The notes below the pieces were generated by a model. It made no database searches and was not told where the DNA came from. It was given only the letters and a program-made list of their open reading frames with translations. Made by a program: the position numbers and the translations under genes. Shown here piece by piece: positions 15,880-26,826 of a stretch of 64,000 bases of DNA. The stretch is from Lentzea pudingi (lineage in GTDB: Bacteria; Actinomycetota; Actinomycetes; Mycobacteriales; Pseudonocardiaceae). Positions within the stretch are counted from its first letter, which is position 1. Every line of letters begins with the position of its first letter. The stretch is from NCBI RefSeq assembly GCF_014646255.1, contig NZ_BMNC01000014.1, positions 1-64,000 on the forward strand. The letters run 5' to 3'.

Positions 15880-17448
15880 TCACTTGCCTTCCTGCACGGT
15901 GACCGGGTCGGTCACGCCGACCTCGGTCAGCGTCGCCCCGACAGTCGGGGTGATGACGTCGAGCACCGGCTGCGGGTAGAACCCGAGGGCCAGCACGATG
16001 ACAACGAGCGGTGCCAGCACGGCGATCTCACGCTTGTTCAGATCGCCGATGGTGGTCTTCTTCTCCGGATCGCCGACGGCGCCCGGACCCGCGGCCGCAC
16101 CGATCAGCGCGTCGCCGCGCAGAGGGCCGGTCATGATCCGCTGGTAGAGCCACAGCACGTAGAGCGCCGCGAGCACCATGCCGACCGTCGCGATGATCGT
16201 GAACACCGGACGGGTCGGGAACGAGCCGATCAGCACGAGGAACTCCGAGACGAACGAGTTCGTGCCCGGCAGCGACAGCGTGGTGAGACCCGCCAGCAGC
16301 AGCATGCCCGCGAGCAGCGGGGCCACCTTCGACATGCCGCCGTAGTCGGAGATCAGCGACGAACCACCGCGCGCGATCACCATGCCGACCACGAGGATCA
16401 GCATGCCGGTCGAGATCGAGTGGTTGAGCATGTACGACACCGAGCCCACGCCTGCCTGCGACGTGAACGAGAAGATGCCGAGCGCGATGAAGCCGAAGTG
16501 GGCGATCGAGACGTAGGCGAGGAACCGCTTCATGTCCCGCTGGCCCGTGGCGAGCAGCGATCCATAAAGGACACCGGCCACCGCGAGCACCAGGACGTAC
16601 GGCGCCAGGTTCTTCGACGCTTCCGGGAACATCGGCAGCAGGTAGCGCAGCATGCCGAACGTGCCGACCTTGTCCAGGATGCCGACGACGATCACCGTGA
16701 CGCCGATGGGCGCCTCGGCGGCCGCGTCAGGCAGCCAGGTGTGGAACGGCACGAGCGGCGCCTTGATCGCGAACGCCAGGAAGAAGCCGAGGAACAGCCA
16801 GGTCTGCGTCGTCGAGTCGGCGTCGCTGACCACCTTCACGAGCGTCGCCCAGTCGAACGTGCCCTTGCCCAGCTCGTCCGACGCCATCGCGTACGCGCCG
16901 ATCGCGGAGGCCAGCATGATGAGGCCGCCGAGGAACGAGTACAGGAAGAACTTGACCGCCGCGTACTGCCTGCGGGCGCCGCCGTAGCCGCCGATCAGGA
17001 AGTACATCGGGATCAGCATGACTTCGAAGAGCACGTAGAACAGGAAGACGTCGGTGGCGGCGAACACCGCGACCGTCACGGCCTCCTGGATCAGGATCAG
17101 CGAGAGGTAGCCGCCCTGCGAACGGCCGGCGGGCAGCTTCTCCGTCCAGCCGGCACCGATCACCAGCGGGATCAGCAGCGCGATGACCGCGATCATCACC
17201 AGCGCGATGCCGTCGATGCCGAACTGCAGCCGCACGCCGAACGCCGGGATCCAGTCCACGCCGGTGGCGAGTTGGATGCGGTCGCCGTTCGGGTCGTAGG
17301 CCGTCCACAGCAGGACCGCGAGCACGAGCTCGACGAGCGAGAACGCCAGCGCGACGAGCTTGGCCTTCTTGTCGTCCTTGCGCAGGAACGCCACCACCAG
17401 CGCGCCGACCAGCGGCACCACCAGCAGTGCGATCAGAACCCAGGTCAC
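15880..17448 (-). CDS. nuoM: NADH-quinone oxidoreductase subunit M
   Basis: A 522-residue antiporter-like proton-pumping subunit with LFYVLFEVMLIPMYFLIGGY (essential Glu on TM5), FAIKAPLVPFHTWLPDAAAE (TM7-8 Lys/His) and GQRDMKRFLAYVSIAHFGF. The GTG start overlaps the nuoL stop by 4 nt (GTGA), giving coupled translation. Confidence 0.96.
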   Translation of the reverse strand: MTWVLIALLVVPLVGALVVAFLRKDDKKAKLVALAFSLVELVLAVLLWTAYDPNGDRIQLATGVDWIPAFGVRLQFGIDGIALVMIAVIALLIPLVIGAGWTEKLPAGRSQGGYLSLILIQEAVTVAVFAATDVFLFYVLFEVMLIPMYFLIGGYGGARRQYAAVKFFLYSFLGGLIMLASAIGAYAMASDELGKGTFDWATLVKVVSDADSTTQTWLFLGFFLAFAIKAPLVPFHTWLPDAAAEAPIGVTVIVVGILDKVGTFGMLRYLLPMFPEASKNLAPYVLVLAVAGVLYGSLLATGQRDMKRFLAYVSIAHFGFIALGIFSFTSQAGVGSVSYMLNHSISTGMLILVVGMVIARGGSSLISDYGGMSKVAPLLAGMLLLAGLTTLSLPGTNSFVSEFLVLIGSFPTRPVFTIIATVGMVLAALYVLWLYQRIMTGPLRGDALIGAAAGPGAVGDPEKKTTIGDLNKREIAVLAPLVVIVLALGFYPQPVLDVITPTVGATLTEVGVTDPVTVQEGK

Positions 17449-19382
17449 GAGAACCTCACCACCAGGAGCGCCCCGAGCACGAAGATCGAGCCCAGCAGCA
17501 TGGACAGTGCGTAGGAGCGGACGAACCCGGTCTGCAGCCTGCGCAACCGGCCGGAGCTACCGCCGAGCAGCGCCGCCGTGCCGTTCACGGCACCGTCGAC
17601 GCCCTTCAGGTCGAGGAACACCAGCGCGCGGGTGAGCCAGGTGCCCGGCCGCGCGAAGAGGGCCTCGTTCAGTGCGTTGCCGTAGAGGTCCGCACGGGCC
17701 GCGCGCACCGGCCAGGCCACCCGCGCCGGCCGCTCGACCGGCTGCTTGCGGCGGCCGAAGAGCAGGAACGCGAGACCGGCACCGACCAGCGCGAGCGCCA
17801 CAGTCAGGATCCCGACCATGCCGTGCGAGATGACGCCGTGCTCCTCCTTCAGCTCGCCCAGCGAGGGCTCGAGCCACCCGGCGAGACGTCCGCCGGAGGA
17901 GAGGAACCAGCCGCCACCGATCGAGCCGACCGCCAGGATGATCATCGGAACGGTCATCGTGAGCGGGGACTCGTGCGGGTGGTACTCGCGGCCGTCCTCG
18001 GACTTCAGTTCCTTCCAGCGGGGCTTGCCCAGGAAGACGAGGATCAGCAGGCGCGTCATGTAGAACGCGGTCAGCGCGGCACCGAGCAGAGCGACGCCAC
18101 CGAAGACCCACGGCCGCCAGCCCTCACCGGTGAACGCCGCCGCGATGATGGCGTCCTTGGAGAAGTAGCCCGCGAACGGCGGGATGCCGATCAGCGCGAG
18201 GTAGCCGAGCGTCCACGTGACGAACGTGATCGGCAGGAACTTCGCGAGCCCGCCCATGCGGCGGATGTTGCCCTCGTCGTTCATGCCGTGCATGACCGAA
18301 CCGGCACCGAGGAAAAGCCCGGCCTTGAAGAAGCCGTGCGTCAGCAGGTGCATGATGCCGAGCGCGTAGCCGATCGGGCCGAGGCCCACCGCGAGGATCA
18401 TGTAGCCGATCTGCGAGACCGTCGAGTACGCCAGGACCTTCTTGAAGTCGTCGTAGGCGCAACCGATGATGCAGCCGATCAGCAGCGTGACCGCACCGAT
18501 GATCATGACGACCAGGCGGCCGTCCTCGCTCAGGTTGTAGAGCGGGTTCGAGCGGGCGATGAGGTACACGCCCGCGGTGACCATGGTCGCCGCGTGGATC
18601 AGGGCGGACACCGGGGTCGGGCCGGCCATCGCGTCCGGCAACCAGGCCTGGAGCGGGAACTGACCCGACTTGCCGCAGGCACCCAGGAGCAGCAGCAGCG
18701 TGATCGCGAGGACCTCGGCAGAGGAGAACTCGCTGACGCGGCTGAAGACCTCGGTGTACTGCGTCGTCCCGAGCCTGTTGAACATCAGGAAGATCGCGAT
18801 CGCGAGGCCCAGGTCACCGACGCGGTTCATCAGGAAGGCCTTCTTGGCCGCCGATGCCGCTTCCGGCTTGTACTGGTACCAGCCGATCAGCAGGTACGAG
18901 GCGAGACCGACGCCCTCCCAGCCGAAGTACAGGGTCACGAAGCCGTTGCCCAGCACCAGCAGGAGCATCGCCGAGACGAAGAGGTTGAGGTAGGCGAAGA
19001 ACTTCCGCCTGCCTTCCTCGTGCGCCATGTAGCCGATCGAGTAGATGTGGATCAGCGAGCCCACACCGGTGATCAGCAGCACGAACGTCAGCGACAGCGG
19101 GTCGATCCGCAGTCCGAACTCGACGGTCAGCGCGTTGACGTCGATCCAGTCCCACAGGTGCAGGTTCTGGACGCGCTCCTCGGCGTTCGAGACGCCGAGG
19201 GTCGTGAAGAAGAGCGCGAGCGCGTAGCCGAACGACGCGAGCAGCGTGGCACTGCCGAGCAGGTGGCCCCACTTGTCCGCGCGCTTGCCACTGACCAACA
19301 GCACCGCCGCACCGAACGCGGGCAGCGCCAACAGCAACCAGGCGAAGCTCGCGACCCCGCTGGCGACAACAGGTTCCGTCAC
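17445..19382 (-). CDS. nuoL: NADH-quinone oxidoreductase subunit L
   Basis: A 645-residue distal antiporter-like subunit. The core has LYFGWEGVGLASYLLIGWYQ, SGQFPLQAWLPDAMAGPTPV, SALIHAATMVTAGVYL and FFKAGLFLGAGSVMHGM. The C-terminal third holds the lateral helix and final transmembrane helix characteristic of NuoL. GTG 19382 is the start; the nuoK stop lies 10 nt upstream of it. Confidence 0.96.
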   Translation of the reverse strand: MTEPVVASGVASFAWLLLALPAFGAAVLLVSGKRADKWGHLLGSATLLASFGYALALFFTTLGVSNAEERVQNLHLWDWIDVNALTVEFGLRIDPLSLTFVLLITGVGSLIHIYSIGYMAHEEGRRKFFAYLNLFVSAMLLLVLGNGFVTLYFGWEGVGLASYLLIGWYQYKPEAASAAKKAFLMNRVGDLGLAIAIFLMFNRLGTTQYTEVFSRVSEFSSAEVLAITLLLLLGACGKSGQFPLQAWLPDAMAGPTPVSALIHAATMVTAGVYLIARSNPLYNLSEDGRLVVMIIGAVTLLIGCIIGCAYDDFKKVLAYSTVSQIGYMILAVGLGPIGYALGIMHLLTHGFFKAGLFLGAGSVMHGMNDEGNIRRMGGLAKFLPITFVTWTLGYLALIGIPPFAGYFSKDAIIAAAFTGEGWRPWVFGGVALLGAALTAFYMTRLLILVFLGKPRWKELKSEDGREYHPHESPLTMTVPMIILAVGSIGGGWFLSSGGRLAGWLEPSLGELKEEHGVISHGMVGILTVALALVGAGLAFLLFGRRKQPVERPARVAWPVRAARADLYGNALNEALFARPGTWLTRALVFLDLKGVDGAVNGTAALLGGSSGRLRRLQTGFVRSYALSMLLGSIFVLGALLVVRFS

Positions 19383-19392
19383 CGGTGACCCC

Positions 19393-19692
19393 TCAGTACT
19401 TCAGCAGGTTCGAGTCGTCGACCGAGGCCGAGCGACGCGTCCGGAAGATGGACATGATGATCGCGAGGCCGACGACGACCTCCGCCGCGGCGACGACCAT
19501 CACGAAGAACGCCATCACCTGACCGTCGAGCGAGCCGTTGATGCGCGCGAACGTCACGAGGCTCAGGTTGACCGCGTTGAGCATGAGCTCGACGCACATG
19601 AAGACCACGATGGCGTTGCGGCGCACCAGGACGCCGACGGCGCCGATGCTGAACAGCAGTGCCGACAGCAGCAGGTAGTAGGTGGGGGTCAC
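19393..19692 (-). CDS. nuoK: NADH-quinone oxidoreductase subunit K
   Basis: A 99-residue three-helix membrane subunit matching the usual length. It has the two conserved membrane glutamates in FMCVELMLNAVNLSLVTF and VVAAAEVVVGLAIIM, part of the proton path near the quinone site. The GTG start overlaps the nuoJ stop by 4 nt. Confidence 0.96.
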   Translation of the reverse strand: MTPTYYLLLSALLFSIGAVGVLVRRNAIVVFMCVELMLNAVNLSLVTFARINGSLDGQVMAFFVMVVAAAEVVVGLAIIMSIFRTRRSASVDDSNLLKY

Positions 19693-20540
19693 GACTCACT
19701 TCCCTTGAGCGCGTGCGCGTCGGGCTCGTGCGCGGTGCCGGCCACCTCGGCGACGTCGTCCGAGAGCGTGGACTTGTCGGTCGCCTCGATGACGTCGAAC
19801 AGCGACTCCTCCGCGACCGTGCCGTCGGGCAGCAGTGCGGGGGTGGCCACCGAGTTGGCGGTGGCGAAGACGCCGGGGCCGGGCAGCGAGCCGACGCGCT
19901 TGCCGTCCTGGAAGCGCTCCTCCACGAGCTCCTTCTGCGTCTTCTTGGCGGGCTTCCCGTCGCGGCCGACGAAGGCCAGGATCATCGCGCCGAGGGCGGC
20001 GGTGATCAGCAGGGCCGACGTGAGCTCGAACGCGAACAGGTACTCCGTGAAGAGCTTCGTGCCGATGTTGCCGACGTTGCCGCCGTTGGTGGCGTTCGCC
20101 TCGGCGAGACCGGCGGGCTCGACGGAGGTCAGCGCGCGGCCGACCGAGCCGACCAGCAGCACGGCGAACCCGATGCCGAGCAACGCGGCCGCGAGTCGCT
20201 GGCCGCGGATCACCTCGACGACGGAGTCCGAACTGTCGCGGCCGACCATCATCAGCACGAACAGGAACAGCATCATGATCGCGCCGGTGTAGACGATGAT
20301 CTGCACGAAACCGAGGAACGGCGCCTGCTGGACCATGTACAGCACACCGAGGCTGAGCATCGTCACGACGAGCCACAGCGCGGAGTGCACCGCGTTGCGT
20401 GCGAAGAGCATGCCGAGCGCACCGGCGAGCGCGAGCGGGCCGAGCACCCAGAACGTGATGGCCTCGCCCGTGGTGACGGTGTCGACCACCTTCTGCACGG
20501 GTTCCGGCTGCTGGGCCAGGAAGCTGACGAGAAGGCTCAC
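19689..20540 (-). CDS. nuoJ: NADH-quinone oxidoreductase subunit J
   Basis: A 283-residue membrane subunit with VQIIVYTGAIMMLFLFVLM, the hallmark pi-bulge helix of NuoJ. GTG 20540 overlaps the nuoI stop (GTGA); a longer in-frame reading upstream lies inside nuoI and is spurious. After the fifth membrane helix there is a hydrophilic C-terminal tail of about 100 residues beyond the E. coli length, seen also in other actinobacterial NuoJ proteins. Confidence 0.95.
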   Translation of the reverse strand: MSLLVSFLAQQPEPVQKVVDTVTTGEAITFWVLGPLALAGALGMLFARNAVHSALWLVVTMLSLGVLYMVQQAPFLGFVQIIVYTGAIMMLFLFVLMMVGRDSSDSVVEVIRGQRLAAALLGIGFAVLLVGSVGRALTSVEPAGLAEANATNGGNVGNIGTKLFTEYLFAFELTSALLITAALGAMILAFVGRDGKPAKKTQKELVEERFQDGKRVGSLPGPGVFATANSVATPALLPDGTVAEESLFDVIEATDKSTLSDDVAEVAGTAHEPDAHALKGSES

Positions 20541-21052
20541 TGCTGGGCCTCCTTGGCCAGCTGCGGGCCGTTCACGTAGTAGTCCTGCTCGTTCTCGCCG
20601 AGCCGCATCGGGTGCGGCGGCTGCTCCATGCCGGGCAGCAGCGGGGCGAGCAGGTCCTCCTTGGTGAAGATCAGGTCCTGGCGGTTGTCGTCGGCGAGCT
20701 CGTACTCGTTCGTCATCGTGAGCGAACGGGTCGGGCAGGCCTCGATGCACAGGCCGCAGCCGATGCAGCGCAGGTAGTTGATCTGGTAGTCGGCACCGAA
20801 GCGCTCACCGGGGGAGAAACGCGCCTCCTCGGTGTTGTCGCCGCCTTCGACGAAGATCGCGTCCGCGGGGCAGGCCCACGCGCACAGCTCGCAGCCGACG
20901 CACTTCTCCAGGCCGTCCGGGTGCCGGTTCAGCTGGTGACGGCCGTGGAACCGCGGCGCGGTCACCTTCTTGACCTCGGGGTACTCCTCCGTCACCACCT
21001 TCTTGAACATGGTGCCGAAGGTGACGCCGAAGCCTTTCAGGGACTCGAACAT
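20537..21052 (-). CDS. nuoI: NADH-quinone oxidoreductase subunit I
   Basis: A 171-residue ferredoxin-like subunit with two 4Fe-4S motifs, CVGCELCAWACPADA and CIGCGLCIEACPTRS, which bind clusters N6a and N6b and pass electrons towards NuoB. The N-terminal helix (MFESLKGFGVTFGTMFKK) associates with the membrane. ATG 21052 is 2 nt beyond the nuoH stop. Confidence 0.97.
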   Translation of the reverse strand: MFESLKGFGVTFGTMFKKVVTEEYPEVKKVTAPRFHGRHQLNRHPDGLEKCVGCELCAWACPADAIFVEGGDNTEEARFSPGERFGADYQINYLRCIGCGLCIEACPTRSLTMTNEYELADDNRQDLIFTKEDLLAPLLPGMEQPPHPMRLGENEQDYYVNGPQLAKEAQQ

Positions 21053-21054
21053 CC

Positions 21055-22377
21055 CTACTCAGCCTCCTTACCGGTGGTGACGGCTGCCGTCTCCTTGGGG
21101 AGGGTGGCGACCTTGACCTTGCGCTTGGGCGCTGACTTGGGGACGACGAGGTCGAGCGGCGGCACGGGGAAGCCGGAACCCGCGAGCGGAACGCCCTTGG
21201 TGTCCTGGACCTTCTTGTCCGGCAGCAGGAACGAGACCAGCAGCACGAGGCCGACGACCACGCCGAGCGCGATGAGCCGCTGCGCCGTGGAGAGCTGCTG
21301 GATCGCGCCGGTGCGGATGACCGCGACCGCCATGATCCAGATCAGGCTGGTCGGGACCAGCACCTTCCAGCCCAGGCGCATGAACTGGTCGTAGCGCATG
21401 CGGGGCAGCGTGCCGCGCAGCCAGATGAAGATGAACAGGAAGCCCAGCGTCTTGATGATGAACCAGAGCAGGCCCCACCAGCCGGTGTTCATGAACTCGC
21501 CGCTCCACGGGGCGTGGTAGCCGCCGAGGAAGAGCGTGGTCGCGAGCGCCGAGACCGTCACCATGTTCACGTACTCGGCGAGGAAGAACAGCGCGAACTT
21601 CAGCGAGCTGTACTCCGTGTGGAAACCACCGACGAGCTCCGACTCGGCCTCGGGGAGGTCGAACGGGGCGCGGTTGGTCTCGCCGACCATCGACACGACG
21701 TAGATCGCGAAGCTGGGGAACAGCAGGAAGCCGAACCAGCCGGGGGCGAACCCGAGCACGGTGGTCGCCTGCGCGCCGACGATGTCACCGGTCGACATCG
21801 AGCCGGTGAACATGATCACCGCGACGATCGACAGGCCCATCGCGATCTCGTAGGAGATCACCTGCGCGGCCGACCGCAGCGCGCCGAGCAGCGGGTACGG
21901 CGAGCCGGAGGCCCAGCCGGACAGCACGATGCCGTAGACGCCGATCGAGGAGCAGGCGAGCACCACGAGCACGCCGACCGGGAGGTCGACGAGCTGCAGC
22001 GCCGTCTGCTCGCCGAACAGGTTGACCTCGCCCGCGAGCGGGATCACCGAGAACGCGAGGAACGCGGGGATGCAGGAGATCACCGGGGCGAGGAAGAACA
22101 CCCACTTGTCCGCGAGGACCGGGCGGATGTCCTCCTTGAACGCGAGCTTCAGACCGTCCGCGAGCGACTGCAGCCAGCCGTTCGGGCCGACCCGGTTGGG
22201 GCCGGGGCGGTGCTGCATGCGCGCGACGACCTTGCGCTCCCAGTTGATCATGAACAGGGTCATGACCACGAGGAAGGCGAAGATCGCGACGACCTTGATC
22301 AGGATCAGCCAGAACGGGTCGTCCGCGAGGAGCTTGGCGGTCTCGCCGATCTCCGCTGCGACGAACTGCTGGGTCAT
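21055..22377 (-). CDS. nuoH: NADH-quinone oxidoreductase subunit H
   Basis: A 440-residue membrane subunit forming the quinone chamber. Signatures: WERKVVARMQHRPGPNRVGP and EINRAPFDLPEAESELVGG-like (here GETNRAPFDLPEAESELVGG) with FHTEYSSLKF. About eight helices are followed by a charged C-terminal extension of about 50 residues (ending KEAE) not found in E. coli. ATG 22377 overlaps the nuoG stop (ATGA). Confidence 0.96.
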   Translation of the reverse strand: MTQQFVAAEIGETAKLLADDPFWLILIKVVAIFAFLVVMTLFMINWERKVVARMQHRPGPNRVGPNGWLQSLADGLKLAFKEDIRPVLADKWVFFLAPVISCIPAFLAFSVIPLAGEVNLFGEQTALQLVDLPVGVLVVLACSSIGVYGIVLSGWASGSPYPLLGALRSAAQVISYEIAMGLSIVAVIMFTGSMSTGDIVGAQATTVLGFAPGWFGFLLFPSFAIYVVSMVGETNRAPFDLPEAESELVGGFHTEYSSLKFALFFLAEYVNMVTVSALATTLFLGGYHAPWSGEFMNTGWWGLLWFIIKTLGFLFIFIWLRGTLPRMRYDQFMRLGWKVLVPTSLIWIMAVAVIRTGAIQQLSTAQRLIALGVVVGLVLLVSFLLPDKKVQDTKGVPLAGSGFPVPPLDLVVPKSAPKRKVKVATLPKETAAVTTGKEAE

Positions 22378-24820
22378 GACGTCCCTCCGCTGACGGAGAC
22401 GATCGAGCCGTGGCCCGCGCCGAGAGTGGCCCGGACGGTCACGTCACCCGAGTTGGTGGGCAGCCAGATGACGCCCTCGGGCAGGTCGTCGGTCTCGACC
22501 GGGAGCGTGATCGCGCCGCGGTCGGTGGAGACCGTGACGTACCCGCCGGAGGTCAGGCCGAACTGCTGCGCGGTGGTCTCCGCGATCTTCGCGACGACCG
22601 GGCGGGCCGTACCGGCGAGGTGCGGCTCGTCGACCTGCAGCGAGCCGTTGCCGATCAGGCGGTGCCACGTGGCGAGCACGGCCTTGCCGGGCCCGGCCGG
22701 GGACACCAGCGGCGCGGCGACGTCGAGCGACGAACCGCTCGGCGTGCCCTCGCCGAGGCGGGCCAGGTCGGCCGCCGCGGCGGCGGGCGTCTGCGTGAAC
22801 AGGTCCGCGTCCATCTCCACCGCGAGGGTGTCGAGCACGCGGCAGTCCGGCAGCGCGCCGGTGCCCTCGAGGGTGGTGCCGAACACGCGGTGGCGGCCCT
22901 CCCAGTTGAGGTAGCTGCCGGCCTTCTCGACCGCCGGGGCGATCGGGAGCACGACGTCGGCGTACGCGGTGACCGCGCTCGGACGCAGCTCCAGGCTCAC
23001 GATGAAACCGGCCCCCGCCAACGCCTTCTCCGCGAGCCGCGGGTCGGACAGGTCGAACGGGTCGACGCCGCCGACCACCAGGCCGGACAGCTGACCGGCG
23101 GCGGCGGCCTCGAGAATGCCCGTGGTGTCGCGGCCGGGCGTCGCGGGCAGCGAGCCCTCCTCGACACCCCAGGTGCGCTCGACCTCGGTGCGGGCGGCGG
23201 CGTTCGCGACGTGGCGGCCGCCGGGCAGCAGGTTCGGCGTGGCACCGACCGCGAGCGCGCCGCGCTCACCGGCACGGCGGGGAATCCACGCGACCTGGGC
23301 GCCCGTGCGCTCGGCCAGCCTGGCGACCGCGGTGAACGCGCCGGGGATCACGGCGGCACGTTCGCCGACCAGGATCACCGCGCCGGGCTTGGACAGCAGC
23401 TCGACGACGTCGGAAGCGTGCTCCGACAACGCGTTGATGGCGTTCGCCTCGGCACCGGGCACGCAGGCGAGCAGCGTGCCGAACGTCTTCTCCACGGCCG
23501 GGGTCGTGAACTGGCCGAGGTGGAAGACCTTCGTGGTGCCCTTGCGAGCGGCCTTGCGCAGGCGCAGGAAGACGATCGGCGCCTCTTCCTCGGGCTCGAA
23601 CGCGACCAGCAACGCGGCCGGTGCGGACTCGATGCCCTGGAAGGTGACGCCGTTGTCCGGGTTCGTGAACACCGTGGTGCCGGACAGGAACTCCAGCTCC
23701 TCGGCGCTGTGCGGCCGGGCGCGGAAGTCGATGTCGTTGGTGTGCAACGCGATGCGGGCGAACTTCGAGTACGCGTAGGCGTCCTCGACGGTCAGCCGGC
23801 CACCGGTGAGGACACCGACGCCGTTCGCCTCACGTGCCGCCGTCAGGCCCTCGGCCGCGACCTGCAGGGCCTCGGTCCAGGACGACTCGCGCAGCTCGCC
23901 GCTCTCCTTGTCACGGACCAACGGCCGCTTGATGCGGTCCCCGGTCGTGGCGTAGCGGAAGGCGAACCGGCCCTTGTCGCAGATCCACTCCTCGTTGACC
24001 TGCGGGTCGTCGCCGGCGAGCTTGCGCTGCACCTTGCCGCGCCGCCAGTCGGTGCGCTCGGCACAACCGGAGGAGCAGTGCTCGCAGACGCTCGGCGTCG
24101 ACACCAGGTCGAACGGGCGGGCGCGGAACCGGTAGGCGGCGCTGGTGAGCGCGCCGACCGGGCAGATCTGGATGGTGTTGCCGGAGAAGTACGACTGGAA
24201 CGGCTTCTCCGGCGCCGTGCCGATCTGCTGCAGCGCACCGCGTTCGAGCAGTTCGATGAACGGGTCGCCGGCGATCTGCGCGGAGAACCGGGTGCAGCGC
24301 TGGCAGAGCACGCAGCGTTCGCGGTCGAGCAACACCTGCGTGGAGATGTTGATCGGCTTCGGGAACGTCCGCTTGTGCTCGTGGAAGCGGGAGTCGCTGC
24401 GGCCGTGGGCGATCGCCTGGTTCTGCAGCGGGCACTCACCGCCCTTGTCGCAGATCGGGCAGTCCAGCGGGTGGTTGATGAGCAGCAGCTCCATCACACC
24501 CTGCTGGGCCTTGTCCGCGACGGGCGAGGTCAGCTGGGTCTTCACGACCATGCCGTCCGCGACCGTCATCGTGCAGGAGGCCTGCGGCTTCGGCATCGGC
24601 CGGCCGCCCATCTCGACCTCGACGAGGCACTGGCGGCAGGCGCCCGCAGGCTCCAGCAGCGGGTGGTCGCAGAAGCGCGGGATGACCGTGCCGAGGCGCT
24701 CGGCCGTGCGGATCAGCAGCTCACCCTTGGGCGCGACAACGGTTTCACCGTCGATGACGAGCTTGACGTGACCTTCCGGTACGACAACCTCGGCTGCGGT
24801 GGGCTTGTCAGGCGCGATGG

Positions 24821-24824
<4 letters not shown>
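22374..24824 (-). CDS. nuoG: NADH-quinone oxidoreductase subunit G
   Basis: An 816-residue iron-sulfur subunit. The N-terminal part holds the [2Fe-2S] ligands (RFCDHPLLEPAGACRQC), then HPLDCPICDKGGECPLQ, RCVLCQRCTRFS and the N7-type motif CEHCSSGC...CDKGRF, so the actinobacterial N7 cluster is present. The C-terminal half is a molybdopterin-oxidoreductase-like fold without cofactor. ATG 24824 (MTIAPDKP) overlaps the nuoF stop by 4 nt. Confidence 0.96.
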
Positions 24825-26101
<1,277 letters not shown>

Positions 26102-26109
26102 GTTCGTCC

Positions 26110-26826
26110 CTACTTCTTTTCCGGCAGGGCGGGGAACTCGGCGTTGGACGGCATCGCGGGCGCGTCCCAGCCGCGTTCCTGGGCGATCTGCGCACCGGCC
26201 AGCGTCTCCGGCGCCGCCGACGGGCCGTCGAGGTCGGCGTCGCGACCCTCGAAGAACCCGGCGAGCTGGAGCTCGGCCTGCTTGAAGTCGGTGAGCGGGG
26301 CACCGCGCGTCGGGGCGGGCTTCTCCCCCGACTGCAACGCCTTCACGAGTCCCAGGGCCTTCTCCGGCGTCTGGTTGTCGTAGAACTCGTAGTTCACCTG
26401 GAGGACCGGACCGAGGTCGCACGCGGCGAGGCACTCGGCGTGCTCCAGCGTGATCGAGCCCGGCGTACCCGGCTCGCCCGCGGTCTCCTCGTGGCCCACA
26501 CCGAGGTGGCTCTTGAGCGTCGAGTAGATCTCGTCGCCGCCCAGCGCCGCGCACAGCGTGTTCGTGCACACGCTGACCAGGTGCTCACCGCACGGGCGGC
26601 GCTTGTACATCGTGTAGAACGTCGCGACCGCGCTGACCTCGGCCTCGCTCAGGTCGAGCTGCCCGGCGCAGAACCGGATGCCCTCCTGGGAGACGTAGCC
26701 CTCGACGGACTGCACCAGGTGCAGCATCGGGAGCAGCGCACTGCGGGCCTGCGGGTAGCGGGCGATGATCGCCTGCGCGCGGTCCTCAGTGGACTGGTCG
26801 AAGGTCTGTTCTGGAGCCTGGGTCAT
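26110..26826 (-). CDS. nuoE: NADH-quinone oxidoreductase subunit E
   Basis: A 238-residue thioredoxin-like subunit holding the N1a [2Fe-2S] cluster with ligands in VCTNTLC and ECLAACD. The N-terminal helical bundle (IIARYPQARSALLPMLHL) is typical. The last 80 residues, after the cluster domain, are an extension rich in P, A and E beyond the E. coli length. ATG 26826 overlaps the nuoD stop (ATGA). Confidence 0.95.
   Translation of the reverse strand: MTQAPEQTFDQSTEDRAQAIIARYPQARSALLPMLHLVQSVEGYVSQEGIRFCAGQLDLSEAEVSAVATFYTMYKRRPCGEHLVSVCTNTLCAALGGDEIYSTLKSHLGVGHEETAGEPGTPGSITLEHAECLAACDLGPVLQVNYEFYDNQTPEKALGLVKALQSGEKPAPTRGAPLTDFKQAELQLAGFFEGRDADLDGPSAAPETLAGAQIAQERGWDAPAMPSNAEFPALPEKK

Noticed and set aside
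17427..19388. A 653-codon plus-strand open frame opposite nuoL
   Set aside because: Composition is Arg/Glu/His/Asp/Gln-rich with no domain; it is the antisense frame of a real, fully conserved nuoL.
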